Origin: JBHJHP01 sp042219855
GTDB lineage: Bacteria > Bacteroidota > Bacteroidia > Bacteroidales > UBA5342
Direction: 5' to 3'
NCBI RefSeq assembly: GCF_042219855.1
Contig: NZ_JBHJHP010000001.1
Span: forward strand, 1,178,001 to 1,242,000
DNA length: 64,000 nt
The notes below the pieces were generated by a model. The model was not told the DNA's origin. It searched no databases and saw only the letters and a list, made by a program, of their open reading frames with translations. Shown one piece after another: positions 16,770 through 25,867 of the stretch. The translations under genes and the position numbers were made by a program. The stretch's first letter is position 1. Each line of letters begins with the position of its first letter.

Positions 16770-17714
16770 TTATTCCATCAAACCCCTGCCTGTCTTTTTT
16801 ATCTTTCCTGTGCTGATGTAAGACTTTATGATCTTATCCAGCACCCCGTTAATGAAAACACTGCTCTTGTGGGTGCTGTACATTTTTGATATTTCGATAA
16901 ACTCGTTAATGCTAACCTTTACCGGTATATTTGAAAACTCCACTGCTTCGGCAATACTTACCTGCATGATTAGCATGTCCATAAAAGCCAGTCTGTCCAC
17001 ATCCCAGTTCTGAACGGTATTGCTGATATCTTCCTGGTAATCTTTGGCGTTTAATATCGCCTGACGAAGCAGAATCTTAACGTAATCCAGATCTTCAAGA
17101 TCCTTAAATATTGGCAGCAGCTCCTGACGATTACCTTTGGCAGGGTCAAATTTCTTGATGGTCTTCTGCACCATACTCAGAATCAGCTCAGCATCATCAT
17201 TCCAGTAAATACTGATCTCCTCAAGGGCGTTCCCCAGCTCTTCACTGTCTGTAATTATTTTCTTAAACAGTTTTACCCAAAGGGTTTTATCGTCTTCGTA
17301 AGATGGTTCCTTCAATGCCATGAAATCATTGTAATACTCACTTTCCCTGATTTCATGAAACAGGTTTTTTATCAGTTCAGGATAGTTAACCCACGACAGT
17401 TTTTTGGTATTGATGAAACGGGTAAATGTTTCATTCTCCCTGAGCTGATTGACAAATTTATTATCTATGAAATTGGTATTCGGATTCAGGTCTTCATGTG
17501 AAGGAAGTTTCTTCGACCTGTTCTGTTCTATTTTCCGTTCAGCGTAGATGGTGATTTCGATAATAAGTTGCAGGAAATAGTAATACAACTCGTGTGTTTT
17601 ATCAATGCTGAACAACAACTCTTTTTCGGCATCTGCTATCGATTTGTCCTCAGACTGATAATATGCATACAACACCTGGACAACCTTGATACGCAACAAC
17701 CTCCTGTTAATCAT
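16770..17714 (-). CDS. nusB: Transcription antitermination factor NusB
   Basis: This 314-residue protein contains the NusB RNA-binding helical domain in its C-terminal half ('NWDVDRLAFMDMLIMQVSIAEAVEFSNIPVKVSINEFIEISKMY' region, with 'DVxRLAxxDxxILxxAxxE' and 'VSINEFIEIAK' type motifs) and 'VFINGVLDKI' near the end. It is about twice the length of E. coli NusB because of an N-terminal extension of about 170 residues, normal in Bacteroidota. NusB with NusE binds boxA and supports processive rRNA transcription. It is first gene of the nusB-yajC unit. Confidence 0.94.
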   Translation of the reverse strand: MINRRLLRIKVVQVLYAYYQSEDKSIADAEKELLFSIDKTHELYYYFLQLIIEITIYAERKIEQNRSKKLPSHEDLNPNTNFIDNKFVNQLRENETFTRFINTKKLSWVNYPELIKNLFHEIRESEYYNDFMALKEPSYEDDKTLWVKLFKKIITDSEELGNALEEISIYWNDDAELILSMVQKTIKKFDPAKGNRQELLPIFKDLEDLDYVKILLRQAILNAKDYQEDISNTVQNWDVDRLAFMDMLIMQVSIAEAVEFSNIPVKVSINEFIEISKMYSTHKSSVFINGVLDKIIKSYISTGKIKKTGRGLME

Positions 17715-17748
17715 AATATTATAAAAGAACTAATGTTATTAATCGCTG

Positions 17749-17779
17749 CAAATTTACTTCAATTTTCCAAGCACACAAG
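17749..17779 (-). promoter_or_regulatory. Promoter of nusB
   Basis: On the minus strand CTTG (17779-17776) is followed after exactly 19 nt by TAAATTTG (17756-17749), a near-perfect Bacteroidota -33/-7 promoter. It lies 35 nt upstream of the nusB ATG. Confidence 0.7.
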
Positions 17780-17881
17780 ACCGAAAATCACATTTTTATC
17801 ATTTTATTCCGCTAAAAGACCTGTCGAAAAGCGATATTTTCTATGATGATTTTATTAATTTAGTGTAGAATTTTGAGCATT

Positions 17882-18547
17882 ATGGAAGCAATTGATCTGA
17901 TAACCGATAACATTCCGGTCATAAAAACTTCAGACACAGGAGAAAATGCACTGAACCTGATGGAGCTCTACCGGGTATCACATCTCCCTGTTGTAAACAC
18001 AGATGTATTACTTGGCGTGGTATCTGACGAAGATATTTACAGTCTGAGTAAACCGGAAGAACCTATTGGCAATCACAATCTTTCCGTTGGTAAGGTATTT
18101 GTGAATGCCAACACTCATATCTACGAGATTATATCGGTCTTCTCACAATTTGATCTTACTATTCTACCGGTTCTGAATAATGAAGAACAATATATCGGGG
18201 CCATTACCCTGCGCGATCTGGTCAGAATGTTTGCTGATCTGCTGGCAACAGGCGGGCCTGGTGGAATTGTCGTTCTTGAGTTTCGTGACATGAAGTTTTC
18301 TATGGCAGAGATTGCCCGGGTCATTGAGGATGAGAATGCCAAGATACTGAGTTCTTACCTGCATCACTGCCAGGTAAACAATATTTTTAAACTTACGTTA
18401 AAAATCAACAGGGAAGATCTGAGTTCTATCCTTAAAGCATTTGAACGCTATAACTATAACATTAAGACCTGGTATATGAACGAAGGCAAACTGGACAGTC
18501 TTATTCAGGACAGGTATGACTCACTGATGCGTTACCTTGATACCTGA
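17882..18547 (+). CDS. CBS-domain pair protein
   Basis: This 221-residue cytosolic protein begins with two CBS motifs (about residues 5-55 and 75-125). They are recognisable by 'LYRVSHLPVVNTDVLLGVVSDEDI' and 'FDLTILPVLNNEEQYIGAITLRDLV' (quoted for the 'LPV...G.V...D' pattern). The last 85 residues form an ACT-like or unknown domain ('GIVVLEFRDMKFSMAEIARV'). CBS pairs bind adenine nucleotides and usually regulate something else; the partner is not identifiable here. The ATG is preferred over a TTG three codons upstream. It converges on uvrA, and the two coding ends overlap by 16 bp. Confidence 0.82.
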   Translation: MEAIDLITDNIPVIKTSDTGENALNLMELYRVSHLPVVNTDVLLGVVSDEDIYSLSKPEEPIGNHNLSVGKVFVNANTHIYEIISVFSQFDLTILPVLNNEEQYIGAITLRDLVRMFADLLATGGPGGIVVLEFRDMKFSMAEIARVIEDENAKILSSYLHHCQVNNIFKLTLKINREDLSSILKAFERYNYNIKTWYMNEGKLDSLIQDRYDSLMRYLDT

Positions 18548-21408
18548 TGTCCGTTTAACTCCTCACGAATAAATTTAGCGGTATAGCTTTTTTTATGTTT
18601 TGCCACTTCCTCAGGGGTTCCGGTGCACATCACCTTACCTCCGGCATTTCCACCTTCAGGTCCGATATCAATAATATGGTCAGCTGCTTTAATCACATCC
18701 ATATTGTGTTCAATCACGATCACAGTATTCCCTTTATCAACCAACAGATTAAGAACCCTGAGCAACACACGAATATCTTCAAAATGGAGACCTGTTGTGG
18801 GTTCATCTAGAATATAGAGCGTTTTTCCTGTATCTTTTTTGGCCAGTTCGGTAGCCAGTTTAACCCGTTGTGCCTCGCCCCCTGAAAGAGTGGTGGATGG
18901 TTGCCCCAGGGTCAGATAACCCAGACCAACTTTCTGCAATACACTGAGCTTATGCTGAATTTTGGGTATGCTTTCAAAAAACTCTACAGCCTGGTTAATG
19001 GTCATATCCAGCACATCGGAGATGGATTTGCCCTTATACCTGACTTCCAGTGTTTCGGTGTTGTACCGTTTGCCATGACAGTCTTCACACGGCACCAGAA
19101 CATCCGGCAGAAAATTCATTTCAATGGTTTTATAGCCATTGCCTCCGCAGGTTTCACAGCGGCCACCGGCTACATTAAATGAAAACCTTCCGGCTTTATA
19201 TCCCCTGATCTTAGATTCCGGCAACTCCTGAAACACATTGCGGATATCTCCAAAAAGGCCGGTATATGTTGCAGGGTTTGAGCGGGGCGTACGACCAATG
19301 GGTGACTGATCCACATCAACCACTTTATCGATATGTTCGGTTCCGACGATCGCTTTATGTTTCAACGGATCTTTTACCGACTTATAAAACAGCTGACTCA
19401 AAGCCGGATGCAAGGTTTCATTAACCAGGGTAGATTTTCCACTTCCGGATACTCCGGTTACACATATCATCTGTCCCAACGGAAAAGCAACATCAATCTT
19501 TTTCAGATTATGCCCTTCTGCTCCGGTTATCACGATCTGCTTCCCGTTACCTTCTCTGCGTTTTGGAGGAATTTCTATCTGCTTTTCGTTTGTAAGATAG
19601 GCGGCAGTCAGTGTTTTGGAATTCAGTATCTCTTCGGGTGAACCAAATGCCACAATTTCACCACCATGACGTCCGGCATGGGGCCCCAGATCAACGATAT
19701 AATCAGCAGACATCATCATCTCCTTGTCATGTTCCACTACGATCACAGAATTACCTGTATCCCTGAGATCCGAAAGTGATTTGATCAGCTTCCGGTTATC
19801 CCGCGGGTGAAGGCCGATGGATGGCTCATCCAGAATATACAATACATTCACCAGTTGAGAACCGATCTGCGTGGCCAGTCTGATCCGCTGACTTTCACCA
19901 CCCGACAAACTCATTGAGCTACGGTTCAATGAAAGATAATCCAGCCCCACATCGAGTAAAAAGCGTATACGGGTCCGGATCTCCTTTAATATTTCTGCCG
20001 CAATGGCCTTCTGACGATCAGACAAATGCGGTTCCAGGCTGTCGAACCATTCTGCAAGCTGTTTAATGTCTAGATTGGACAAATCGGCAATATTTTTATC
20101 ATGTATTCTGAACCACAACGATTCCTTCTTAAGCCGACCACCCTTGCATTCATCACATGCAACTGTTTTGATAAACTGGTCCGCCCATTTCTGTGCTTTT
20201 TTTGATGTTTTTGAATCCTGCTGTGCTTCTATGTATTTTATGATCCCGTCGAAATTAACCGCATAACTCGACGACATACCAAGCGGAGTATTCTTTAGCC
20301 TTATGGGTTGATCCGTCCCGTTAAAAATTTCATCCAGTGCTTCTTCCGGAATATTCTTAAGCGGCGTTTTTAAGGTAAAACCATACTTTTCCCCCAGTGC
20401 TTCCAGTTGCCAGAATACGATGGAGTTGCGATATTTTCCTAAGGGAACAATTCCACCGGCATGAATGCTCAGCTTATCATCGGGAATGATGCGGGAAAAA
20501 TCAATCTGATTCACCACTCCCAGTCCTTTACAACGGGGACAATAACCGTGGGGTGAATTAAACGAAAAGCTGTGTGGCGCTGGTTCGTCGTATGAAATAC
20601 CAGAGGTGGGACACATCAGGTGACGACTGAAATAGCGTACAGCATTACTCTCTTTTTCAAGGATCATGCAATTTCCTTTCCCCATCTGCATGGCCAGTTT
20701 CACTGATTCCCTAAGTCGTTTATCTTCCTTTTCGCCAACCTGTATACGGTCAATAACAACCTCTATGTCGTGAATCTTATAGCGATCAACGCGCATACCA
20801 TGCGATACCTCTTTTACCTCACCATCAATACGAACATACAGATAACCCTTCCGGATAATATTCTCAAAAAGTTCTTTATAATGCCCTTTACGTCCCTTTA
20901 CAAGCGGAGCGAGAATACTTATCCGCTTATTGCTGTAATTTTCGGTGATAAGGTTAATAATCTTTTCATCGGAATATTTCACCATCTTCTCACCTGTGAC
21001 ATACGAATACGCTTCACCTGCTCTTGCGTAAAGTAAACGGATAAAGTCGTACAGTTCTGTTGTTGTTCCAACGGTTGACCGCGGATTCTTACTGGTGGTC
21101 TTCTGTTCAATGGAGATCACAGGACTCAGCCCTGTAATTTTATCCACATCCGGCCGTTCCAGGTTCCCCAGAAAACTTCTGGCATACGCCGAAAACGTTT
21201 CTATATACCTTCTCTGTCCCTCTGCAAAAATGGTATCGAAAGCCAGAGATGATTTACCGCTACCACTCAATCCGGTAATTACAGTCAGCTTGTTCCGCGG
21301 AATGGAAATATCAATATTTTTCAGATTATGACTTCTGGCACCATACACGTTTATCTGTTCCGTACCATCTGCGGAAATATGTTCTATGTGCGCTTTGTTA
21401 TCCTGCAT
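18532..21408 (-). CDS. uvrA: Excinuclease ABC subunit UvrA
   Basis: This 958-residue protein is the damage-recognition ATPase of nucleotide excision repair, acting with UvrB and UvrC. It shows two ABC modules with Walker A 'GLSGSGKSSLAFDT' (about residue 46) and 'GVSGSGKSTLVNE', and signature 'LSLNRSSMSLSGGESQRIRL' and 'TTLSGGEAQRVKLA'. The zinc-binding cysteines appear as 'CPTSG...CPRCKG' and 'CETCGG...CEDCHG'. Length is normal. The start codon directly abuts the stop of the lytic transglycosylase gene, so the two are one transcript. Confidence 0.98.
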   Translation of the reverse strand: MQDNKAHIEHISADGTEQINVYGARSHNLKNIDISIPRNKLTVITGLSGSGKSSLAFDTIFAEGQRRYIETFSAYARSFLGNLERPDVDKITGLSPVISIEQKTTSKNPRSTVGTTTELYDFIRLLYARAGEAYSYVTGEKMVKYSDEKIINLITENYSNKRISILAPLVKGRKGHYKELFENIIRKGYLYVRIDGEVKEVSHGMRVDRYKIHDIEVVIDRIQVGEKEDKRLRESVKLAMQMGKGNCMILEKESNAVRYFSRHLMCPTSGISYDEPAPHSFSFNSPHGYCPRCKGLGVVNQIDFSRIIPDDKLSIHAGGIVPLGKYRNSIVFWQLEALGEKYGFTLKTPLKNIPEEALDEIFNGTDQPIRLKNTPLGMSSSYAVNFDGIIKYIEAQQDSKTSKKAQKWADQFIKTVACDECKGGRLKKESLWFRIHDKNIADLSNLDIKQLAEWFDSLEPHLSDRQKAIAAEILKEIRTRIRFLLDVGLDYLSLNRSSMSLSGGESQRIRLATQIGSQLVNVLYILDEPSIGLHPRDNRKLIKSLSDLRDTGNSVIVVEHDKEMMMSADYIVDLGPHAGRHGGEIVAFGSPEEILNSKTLTAAYLTNEKQIEIPPKRREGNGKQIVITGAEGHNLKKIDVAFPLGQMICVTGVSGSGKSTLVNETLHPALSQLFYKSVKDPLKHKAIVGTEHIDKVVDVDQSPIGRTPRSNPATYTGLFGDIRNVFQELPESKIRGYKAGRFSFNVAGGRCETCGGNGYKTIEMNFLPDVLVPCEDCHGKRYNTETLEVRYKGKSISDVLDMTINQAVEFFESIPKIQHKLSVLQKVGLGYLTLGQPSTTLSGGEAQRVKLATELAKKDTGKTLYILDEPTTGLHFEDIRVLLRVLNLLVDKGNTVIVIEHNMDVIKAADHIIDIGPEGGNAGGKVMCTGTPEEVAKHKKSYTAKFIREELNGHQVSR

Positions 21409-22383
21409 TTATTTAACCACCCAATTTTGCTGGTAGACTTCAATATGTCGTTTGTTGAAAGTAAGGTAAGATTTAACAGGGATATCGATGACATAGGTCC
21501 TGTTATGACTGTTCGTAAGGAAACTATCCCTTAACCAGGGATTAAACTCCTTTAATATACCGTATGAAATATCGTGTTCCCTGGCAAACAACCCAAAATC
21601 AGAAACCGAAGAATTCAGGACAACCTTCCGCATTTTCACTACAGGGTACAGGTCTTCCCGTTTCAGATTAAAACCATAAGCCACCGGATCTTTAAATATT
21701 TCTTTAATGGCAAGAATTCTGAATACATACCTGCTTGTTTCGTCCACCAGCAACAGATCATAATAATTATCCACTTTCTGACGGCTCAGCTCTTCAGATA
21801 TTCTGCGCTGACCGATGTTATAAGATGCCGCAACCAGTGTCCAGGAGCCATATTTTTCATATGCCTTTTTAAAATATTCACAGGCAGCACGTGTACTTTT
21901 CTCAATATGGTAGCGCTCATCTATTTCATTATCCACCTCCAGGCCATAATCCTTGCCTGTGGATTTAAGAAACTGCCATATCCCGACCGCACCCATCGGG
22001 GATATTGCCCGCGGATCGAGAGAACTTTCAATTAAAGCCAGGTATTTAAAATCAGCAGGTACACCCTCACTTCTCAATATTGTATCCAACATAGGAAAGT
22101 AACGGTTGGCACGTTTGATTAAAAGCAAGGTATTGGAATGGAAGTAAGAATTACTTAACAATTCACGATCCAGACGTTCACGCACATCAATCCGCTCAAC
22201 CGGCACCTGTTCCCCGGCAAATGTCATTTGATCCGGGATATCTATTCCCTTAATCTGGTACGGAATAACCTGCTGAACAGCGGTTTCCGAGTCACTCCCC
22301 TCACTCTTTACCCACGATGAAAAAACCAGGTAGACTAAAACTATATTGATTACTGCAAACAGTGTCCAAATTTTCTTCTTCAT
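21409..22383 (-). CDS. Membrane-anchored lytic transglycosylase (SLT, MltD-like)
   Basis: This 324-residue protein has an N-terminal hydrophobic segment (residues 5-24, 'IWTLFAVINIVLVYLVFSSW') that is an anchor or uncleaved signal. The SLT goose-lysozyme fold follows at about residues 90-235, with catalytic Glu in 'YLALIESSLDPRAISPMGAVG' (ES motif), then 'GIWQFLKSTGKDYGL' and 'AASYNIGQRRI'. It would cleave peptidoglycan glycan strands to 1,6-anhydro-MurNAc. MltD proteins often end in LysM repeats; here there is only about 80 residues of C-terminal sequence without a clear LysM. It is first gene of a unit with uvrA. Confidence 0.88.
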   Translation of the reverse strand: MKKKIWTLFAVINIVLVYLVFSSWVKSEGSDSETAVQQVIPYQIKGIDIPDQMTFAGEQVPVERIDVRERLDRELLSNSYFHSNTLLLIKRANRYFPMLDTILRSEGVPADFKYLALIESSLDPRAISPMGAVGIWQFLKSTGKDYGLEVDNEIDERYHIEKSTRAACEYFKKAYEKYGSWTLVAASYNIGQRRISEELSRQKVDNYYDLLLVDETSRYVFRILAIKEIFKDPVAYGFNLKREDLYPVVKMRKVVLNSSVSDFGLFAREHDISYGILKEFNPWLRDSFLTNSHNRTYVIDIPVKSYLTFNKRHIEVYQQNWVVK

Positions 22384-22417
22384 ATCCCCAAAACGTTTAA
22401 AACTACTATGCTTCGCA

Positions 22418-22425
22418 CAAATTTA
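22418..22425 (-). promoter_or_regulatory. -7 box for the transglycosylase-uvrA unit
   Basis: TAAATTTG on the minus strand, 34 nt upstream of the ATG, matches TAnnTTTG exactly. No TTTG is found at the usual distance upstream. Confidence 0.45.
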
Positions 22426-22471
22426 TAGAAATAAACGGCGTCTCCTGAATATTGTTTTAAATAATTATTAA

Positions 22472-22503
22472 AAAAGCCCGATTTTAACAATTGGGCTTTT
22501 TAT
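22472..22503 (-). terminator. Terminator of leuS
   Basis: On the minus strand AAAAAGCCCAATTG-TTAAAAT-CGGGCTTTTTTAAT forms a GC stem with a T run, within 10 nt of the leuS stop codon. Confidence 0.85.
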
Positions 22504-22507
22504 TATT

Positions 22508-25165
22508 TTACCTGACAACGATGTTTATAATTTTCTTTGGCACAATGATTACTTTCAGCACCTGTTTTCCCTCTGTCCATTTCTGTGCCTTCTCATGCTC
22601 AAGTACCGTTTTCTCCATCACTTCTTTATCCTCATCCAGAGGAAATTCGATGGTAAAACGCATTTTACCGTTAAAGGATACCGGATATTCATAGGTGTTT
22701 TCAACCAGATAGGCTTCGTTTACCTCCGGCCAGGATTCATAAGCCAGACTCTCCTTTCCTCCGTACATCTGCCATAACTCTTCAGCTAAATGTGGTGCAT
22801 ACGGAGACAGAACCAGTGCAAAAGTCCTTGCAGTGTCTTTGGTAACAGTCTTCTTTTTATAGACCAGATTCGTGAAAACCATTAACTGCGAAATTGCTGT
22901 ATTGAACTTCATATTTTCAATATCAGATGCCACTTTCTTAATGGTCTGGTGCAGCCCCTTCAGTACCTCCGCATCTTCCTCTCCTTCGCGGATATTATCA
23001 GTATCCGCAAAAAAACGGTGCACCCTGCCAAGAAAGTTAAACACACCTTTTACGCCCTGTTCCGACCATGGTTTGGTTGCATCCAGCGGTCCCATGAACA
23101 TCTCGTACAGGCGAAGGCTGTCGGCGCCATAATTCTGAACCACATCATCAGGATTAACGACATTTTTCAGTGATTTGGACATCTTAGCCACAATCTGGTT
23201 CAACTCCTCTCCCGTTTCAGTATGGTAAAACTTACCATCCCGTTCTTCAACGAGGTCTGATGTTACCTTAGATCCGGCCTGTGTCTCATAGGCAAAAGCC
23301 AGAATCATCCCCTGGTTATAAAGTTTTTTAAAGGGTTCATCCGTCGAAACCACACCCAGATCAAACAGAACCTTATGCCAGAATCTGCTGTAAAGCAGGT
23401 GAAGCACGGCATGCTCGGCACCACCGACATAGAGGTCAACGGGCATCCAGTAATTTTCCTTTACTTTATCGAACGGAGCCTCATCATTTTTCGGATCAAT
23501 ATACCGTAAATAGTACCAGCAAGATCCGGCCCATTGCGGCATAGTATTCGTTTCACGGCGGCCTTTACGACCATTTTCATCTGTCACATGTAACCATTCG
23601 CCGGCATTGGATAACGGAGACTCACCACCATCGCCCGGCTGATATTTTTCAACCTCAGGAAGCTGCAGCGGCAACTCTTCCGTATTCAGGACAGACACCT
23701 CACCATCTTCCCAGTGAATCACGGGAAATGGCTCACCCCAATACCGTTGACGGCTAAACAGCCAGTCACGCAGTTTATAATTGACCGCACCTTTACCAAG
23801 TCCGTTTGATTCGAGCCAGGATGTTACTGTGCGAATACCATCTTTTTTATTTAATCCGTTAATGTTTAAACCATTCTCAGGGTTAGCCGAGTTGATGTAT
23901 TCGCCGTCCTCCGTCCAGCAAAAGTCTCCGTTCAGAATTTCGCCCCTGTTGGATACAGTTTCACCCGGATCAAGTATACATACCACGGGTATATCGAATT
24001 TCCTTGCAAACTCAAAGTCCCGCGTATCATGAGCAGGAACGGCCATAATCGCACCGGTTCCATAACCCATCAGTACATAATCCGCAACCCATACCGGTAT
24101 TCGGTTTCCATTTACCGGATTCACAGCATACCTGCCGGTAAACACACCGGTCTTTTCCTTAGCCAGTTCTGTTCTGTCAAGATCCGATTTCAAAGCAGCC
24201 GCCTTTACATAAGCTCCAACTTCCTCCCGCTGTTCTTCAGAAGTTATCTGATCCAGCAATTCATGCTCCGGAGCCACAACCATGTAGGTAGCACCGAATA
24301 ATGTATCAGGACGTGTTGTATATACCCTCAGCTTGCTTTGCAGGCCTTCAAGTTGAAAATCAACTTCTGCACCCAGGGATTTACCGATCCAGTTGCGTTG
24401 CATATCCTTAACACCTTCAGGCCAGTCGAGTTGCTCCAGTCCCTGTAACAAGCGTTCAGCATAATGCGGAATACGTAGCATCCACTGCTTTAAATTTTTA
24501 CGTACAACTTCTTTGGTACCGCATTTTTCGTGCGATCCGTCATTCAGAACCTCTTCATTGGCACAAACAGTTTTGCAGTGATTACAATACCACACCTGCG
24601 CGTTATCGTAATACGCCAGACGTTTTTTCGAGATGTACGCATCCACAGCTTCCTTACCTTCGGATTTAACCTGCTCAGGTATGACAAGCTCGGATACAGG
24701 ACGCCCTTTCTGCTGCTCATCATCAAACCAGGTATTATACAACTGAATAAAAATCCATTGTGTCCATTTGAAATAAGCAGGATCGGTGGTATTTATTTCA
24801 CGATCCCAGTCATAGCTTAATCCAAGGGACTTAATCTGGCGACGAAAGTTATCACAGTTTTTCTTTGTAGTCACAGAAGGATGTGTTCCGGTTTGAATAG
24901 CATACTGTTCGGCAGGCAATCCAAAAGCATCCCATCCCATGGGATGTAAAACATTTAAACCCTTCATCCTTTTGTAACGGGAAATGATATCGGTAGCCGT
25001 ATAGCCTTCAGGATGTCCTACATGTAATCCTGCACCCGACGGGTAGGGAAACATATCCAGGATATAGTATTTTTCCTTAGTATAATCATCAGGCGTACTG
25101 AATGTTTTGTGCTTCTCCCAGTAAGCCTGCCATTTTTTTTCCAGCTCGGTAAAATTGTATTCCAT
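22508..25165 (-). CDS. leuS: Leucyl-tRNA synthetase
   Basis: This 885-residue class I synthetase charges tRNA-Leu. The HIGH signature appears as 'PYPSGAGLHVGHPEGY' near residue 40 and the KMSKS loop as 'KMSKSLKNVVNPDD' near residue 640. A zinc-type insertion 'WYCNHCKTVCANEEVL...CGTKEV' and the CP1 editing domain with 'YTTRPDTLFGATYMV' and 'GTGAIMAVPAHDTRDFEFA' are intact. The ATG is preferred over the preceding GTG codon. It is monocistronic with its own terminator. Confidence 0.98.
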   Translation of the reverse strand: MEYNFTELEKKWQAYWEKHKTFSTPDDYTKEKYYILDMFPYPSGAGLHVGHPEGYTATDIISRYKRMKGLNVLHPMGWDAFGLPAEQYAIQTGTHPSVTTKKNCDNFRRQIKSLGLSYDWDREINTTDPAYFKWTQWIFIQLYNTWFDDEQQKGRPVSELVIPEQVKSEGKEAVDAYISKKRLAYYDNAQVWYCNHCKTVCANEEVLNDGSHEKCGTKEVVRKNLKQWMLRIPHYAERLLQGLEQLDWPEGVKDMQRNWIGKSLGAEVDFQLEGLQSKLRVYTTRPDTLFGATYMVVAPEHELLDQITSEEQREEVGAYVKAAALKSDLDRTELAKEKTGVFTGRYAVNPVNGNRIPVWVADYVLMGYGTGAIMAVPAHDTRDFEFARKFDIPVVCILDPGETVSNRGEILNGDFCWTEDGEYINSANPENGLNINGLNKKDGIRTVTSWLESNGLGKGAVNYKLRDWLFSRQRYWGEPFPVIHWEDGEVSVLNTEELPLQLPEVEKYQPGDGGESPLSNAGEWLHVTDENGRKGRRETNTMPQWAGSCWYYLRYIDPKNDEAPFDKVKENYWMPVDLYVGGAEHAVLHLLYSRFWHKVLFDLGVVSTDEPFKKLYNQGMILAFAYETQAGSKVTSDLVEERDGKFYHTETGEELNQIVAKMSKSLKNVVNPDDVVQNYGADSLRLYEMFMGPLDATKPWSEQGVKGVFNFLGRVHRFFADTDNIREGEEDAEVLKGLHQTIKKVASDIENMKFNTAISQLMVFTNLVYKKKTVTKDTARTFALVLSPYAPHLAEELWQMYGGKESLAYESWPEVNEAYLVENTYEYPVSFNGKMRFTIEFPLDEDKEVMEKTVLEHEKAQKWTEGKQVLKVIIVPKKIINIVVR

Positions 25166-25195
25166 CACGTTTGTGCGCTAAATTATTAAAGAGCG

Positions 25196-25203
25196 CAAAA
25201 TTA
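25196..25203 (-). promoter_or_regulatory. -7 box for leuS
   Basis: TAATTTTG on the minus strand, 31 nt before the leuS ATG, matches TAnnTTTG. The -33 region is not recognisable. Confidence 0.45.
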
Positions 25204-25260
25204 ATGAATCTTTAGGACATAGGCGAATGATACTATTTTATTATCGGTACAATATAAAAA

Positions 25261-25289
25261 CAAAAAAAGCCCTGCAATGCAGGGCTTCT
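25261..25289 (-). terminator. Terminator of the orphan sorting-domain unit
   Basis: On the minus strand GAAGCCCTGCATTGCAGGGC is a perfect hairpin core followed by TTTTTTTG. It lies about 32 nt after the stop codon at 25321. Confidence 0.85.
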
Positions 25290-25320
25290 CAATCACTAAT
25301 TAAAAACCTTTCTACGTTAA

Positions 25321-25560
25321 TCACTCTTTAATCACCTTTACAACTTTTTTTACCCCCATCATACTGGTTATGGTCACAATATACAGTCCACTGTGCAGGT
25401 TGTCGAGATACAACTGCTGAAAACCGGAAACATCATTTAAAGATGTCACAAGGTTTCCCGTAATATCGTATATGTGAACCATATACTTTATATTTCCTGA
25501 TAATGAAATCGATACTTCCCCCTTCGTCGTGGTGGGATATACACTAACGTCTTCGATCAT
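25321..25560 (-). CDS. Orphan T9SS type A sorting-domain ORF 2
   Basis: These 79 residues are almost nothing but a T9SS C-terminal sorting domain: 'VSVYPTTTKGEVSISL', then 'HIYDITGNLVTSL', 'LHSGLYIVTITS' and 'VKKVVKVIKE'. There is no signal peptide and no cargo domain, so it should not reach the periplasm by itself. Its ATG lies inside the last codons of ORF 1 (17-bp overlap, other frame), suggesting translational coupling. It may be a remnant of a larger surface-protein gene, but see the promoter and terminator that frame the pair. A domain-only protein of this kind has no function known to me. Confidence 0.6.
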   Translation of the reverse strand: MIEDVSVYPTTTKGEVSISLSGNIKYMVHIYDITGNLVTSLNDVSGFQQLYLDNLHSGLYIVTITSMMGVKKVVKVIKE

Positions 25561-25804
25561 AGCTTTGCGATTTATGTGGTTCCTCTACGCGTACAACGCT
25601 CATCATACTAGTCACATTCACTAAAAAAACACCATCGCTCAGTTTATTTACATTCAGGAGATGAGAACTCGGTTCATCGGTTAAACAATTTGTTAAATTA
25701 CCATATTCATCGATATTATGAACCAAATATTTAATATTTCCCGCCAAAGATAACTTTTCGTTAGCTCTTGCTATTGCAGGATATATTTTAATATCATTTT
25801 TCAT
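25544..25804 (-). CDS. Orphan T9SS type A sorting-domain ORF 1
   Basis: These 86 residues are paralogous to the next ORF: 'IKIYPAIARANEKLSLAGNI' aligns with 'VSVYPTTTKGEVSISLSGNI', 'KYLVHNIDEYGNLTN' with 'KYMVHIYDITGNLVT', and 'LSDGVFLVNVTSMMSV' with 'LHSGLYIVTITSMMGV'. It ends in a basic tail 'HKSQSYDRRR' where the second copy has 'KKVVKVIKE'. It has no signal peptide, and stops lie directly upstream of the ATG, so no longer protein exists in this frame. The two appear to be a tandem duplication of one sorting-domain module. Confidence 0.6.
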   Translation of the reverse strand: MKNDIKIYPAIARANEKLSLAGNIKYLVHNIDEYGNLTNCLTDEPSSHLLNVNKLSDGVFLVNVTSMMSVVRVEEPHKSQSYDRRR

Positions 25805-25836
25805 CTCAGAGTGGTGGATTAATTATTATTATAGGT

Positions 25837-25867
25837 CAAAGATATGTTATATTTTACTTATTTCAAA
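25837..25867 (-). promoter_or_regulatory. Consensus Bacteroidota promoter for the orphan sorting-domain unit
   Basis: On the minus strand TTTG (25867-25864), exactly 19 nt, then TATCTTTG (25844-25837): an exact match to TTTG-N19-TAnnTTTG, 33 nt before the ATG at 25804. The remainder of 25,868-26,250 is very AT rich and holds nothing else I recognise. Confidence 0.75.

Noticed and set aside
20066..21534. Several open frames on the plus strand across uvrA and the transglycosylase gene
   Set aside because: They lie opposite well-conserved coding sequence and show no domain features or start signals.
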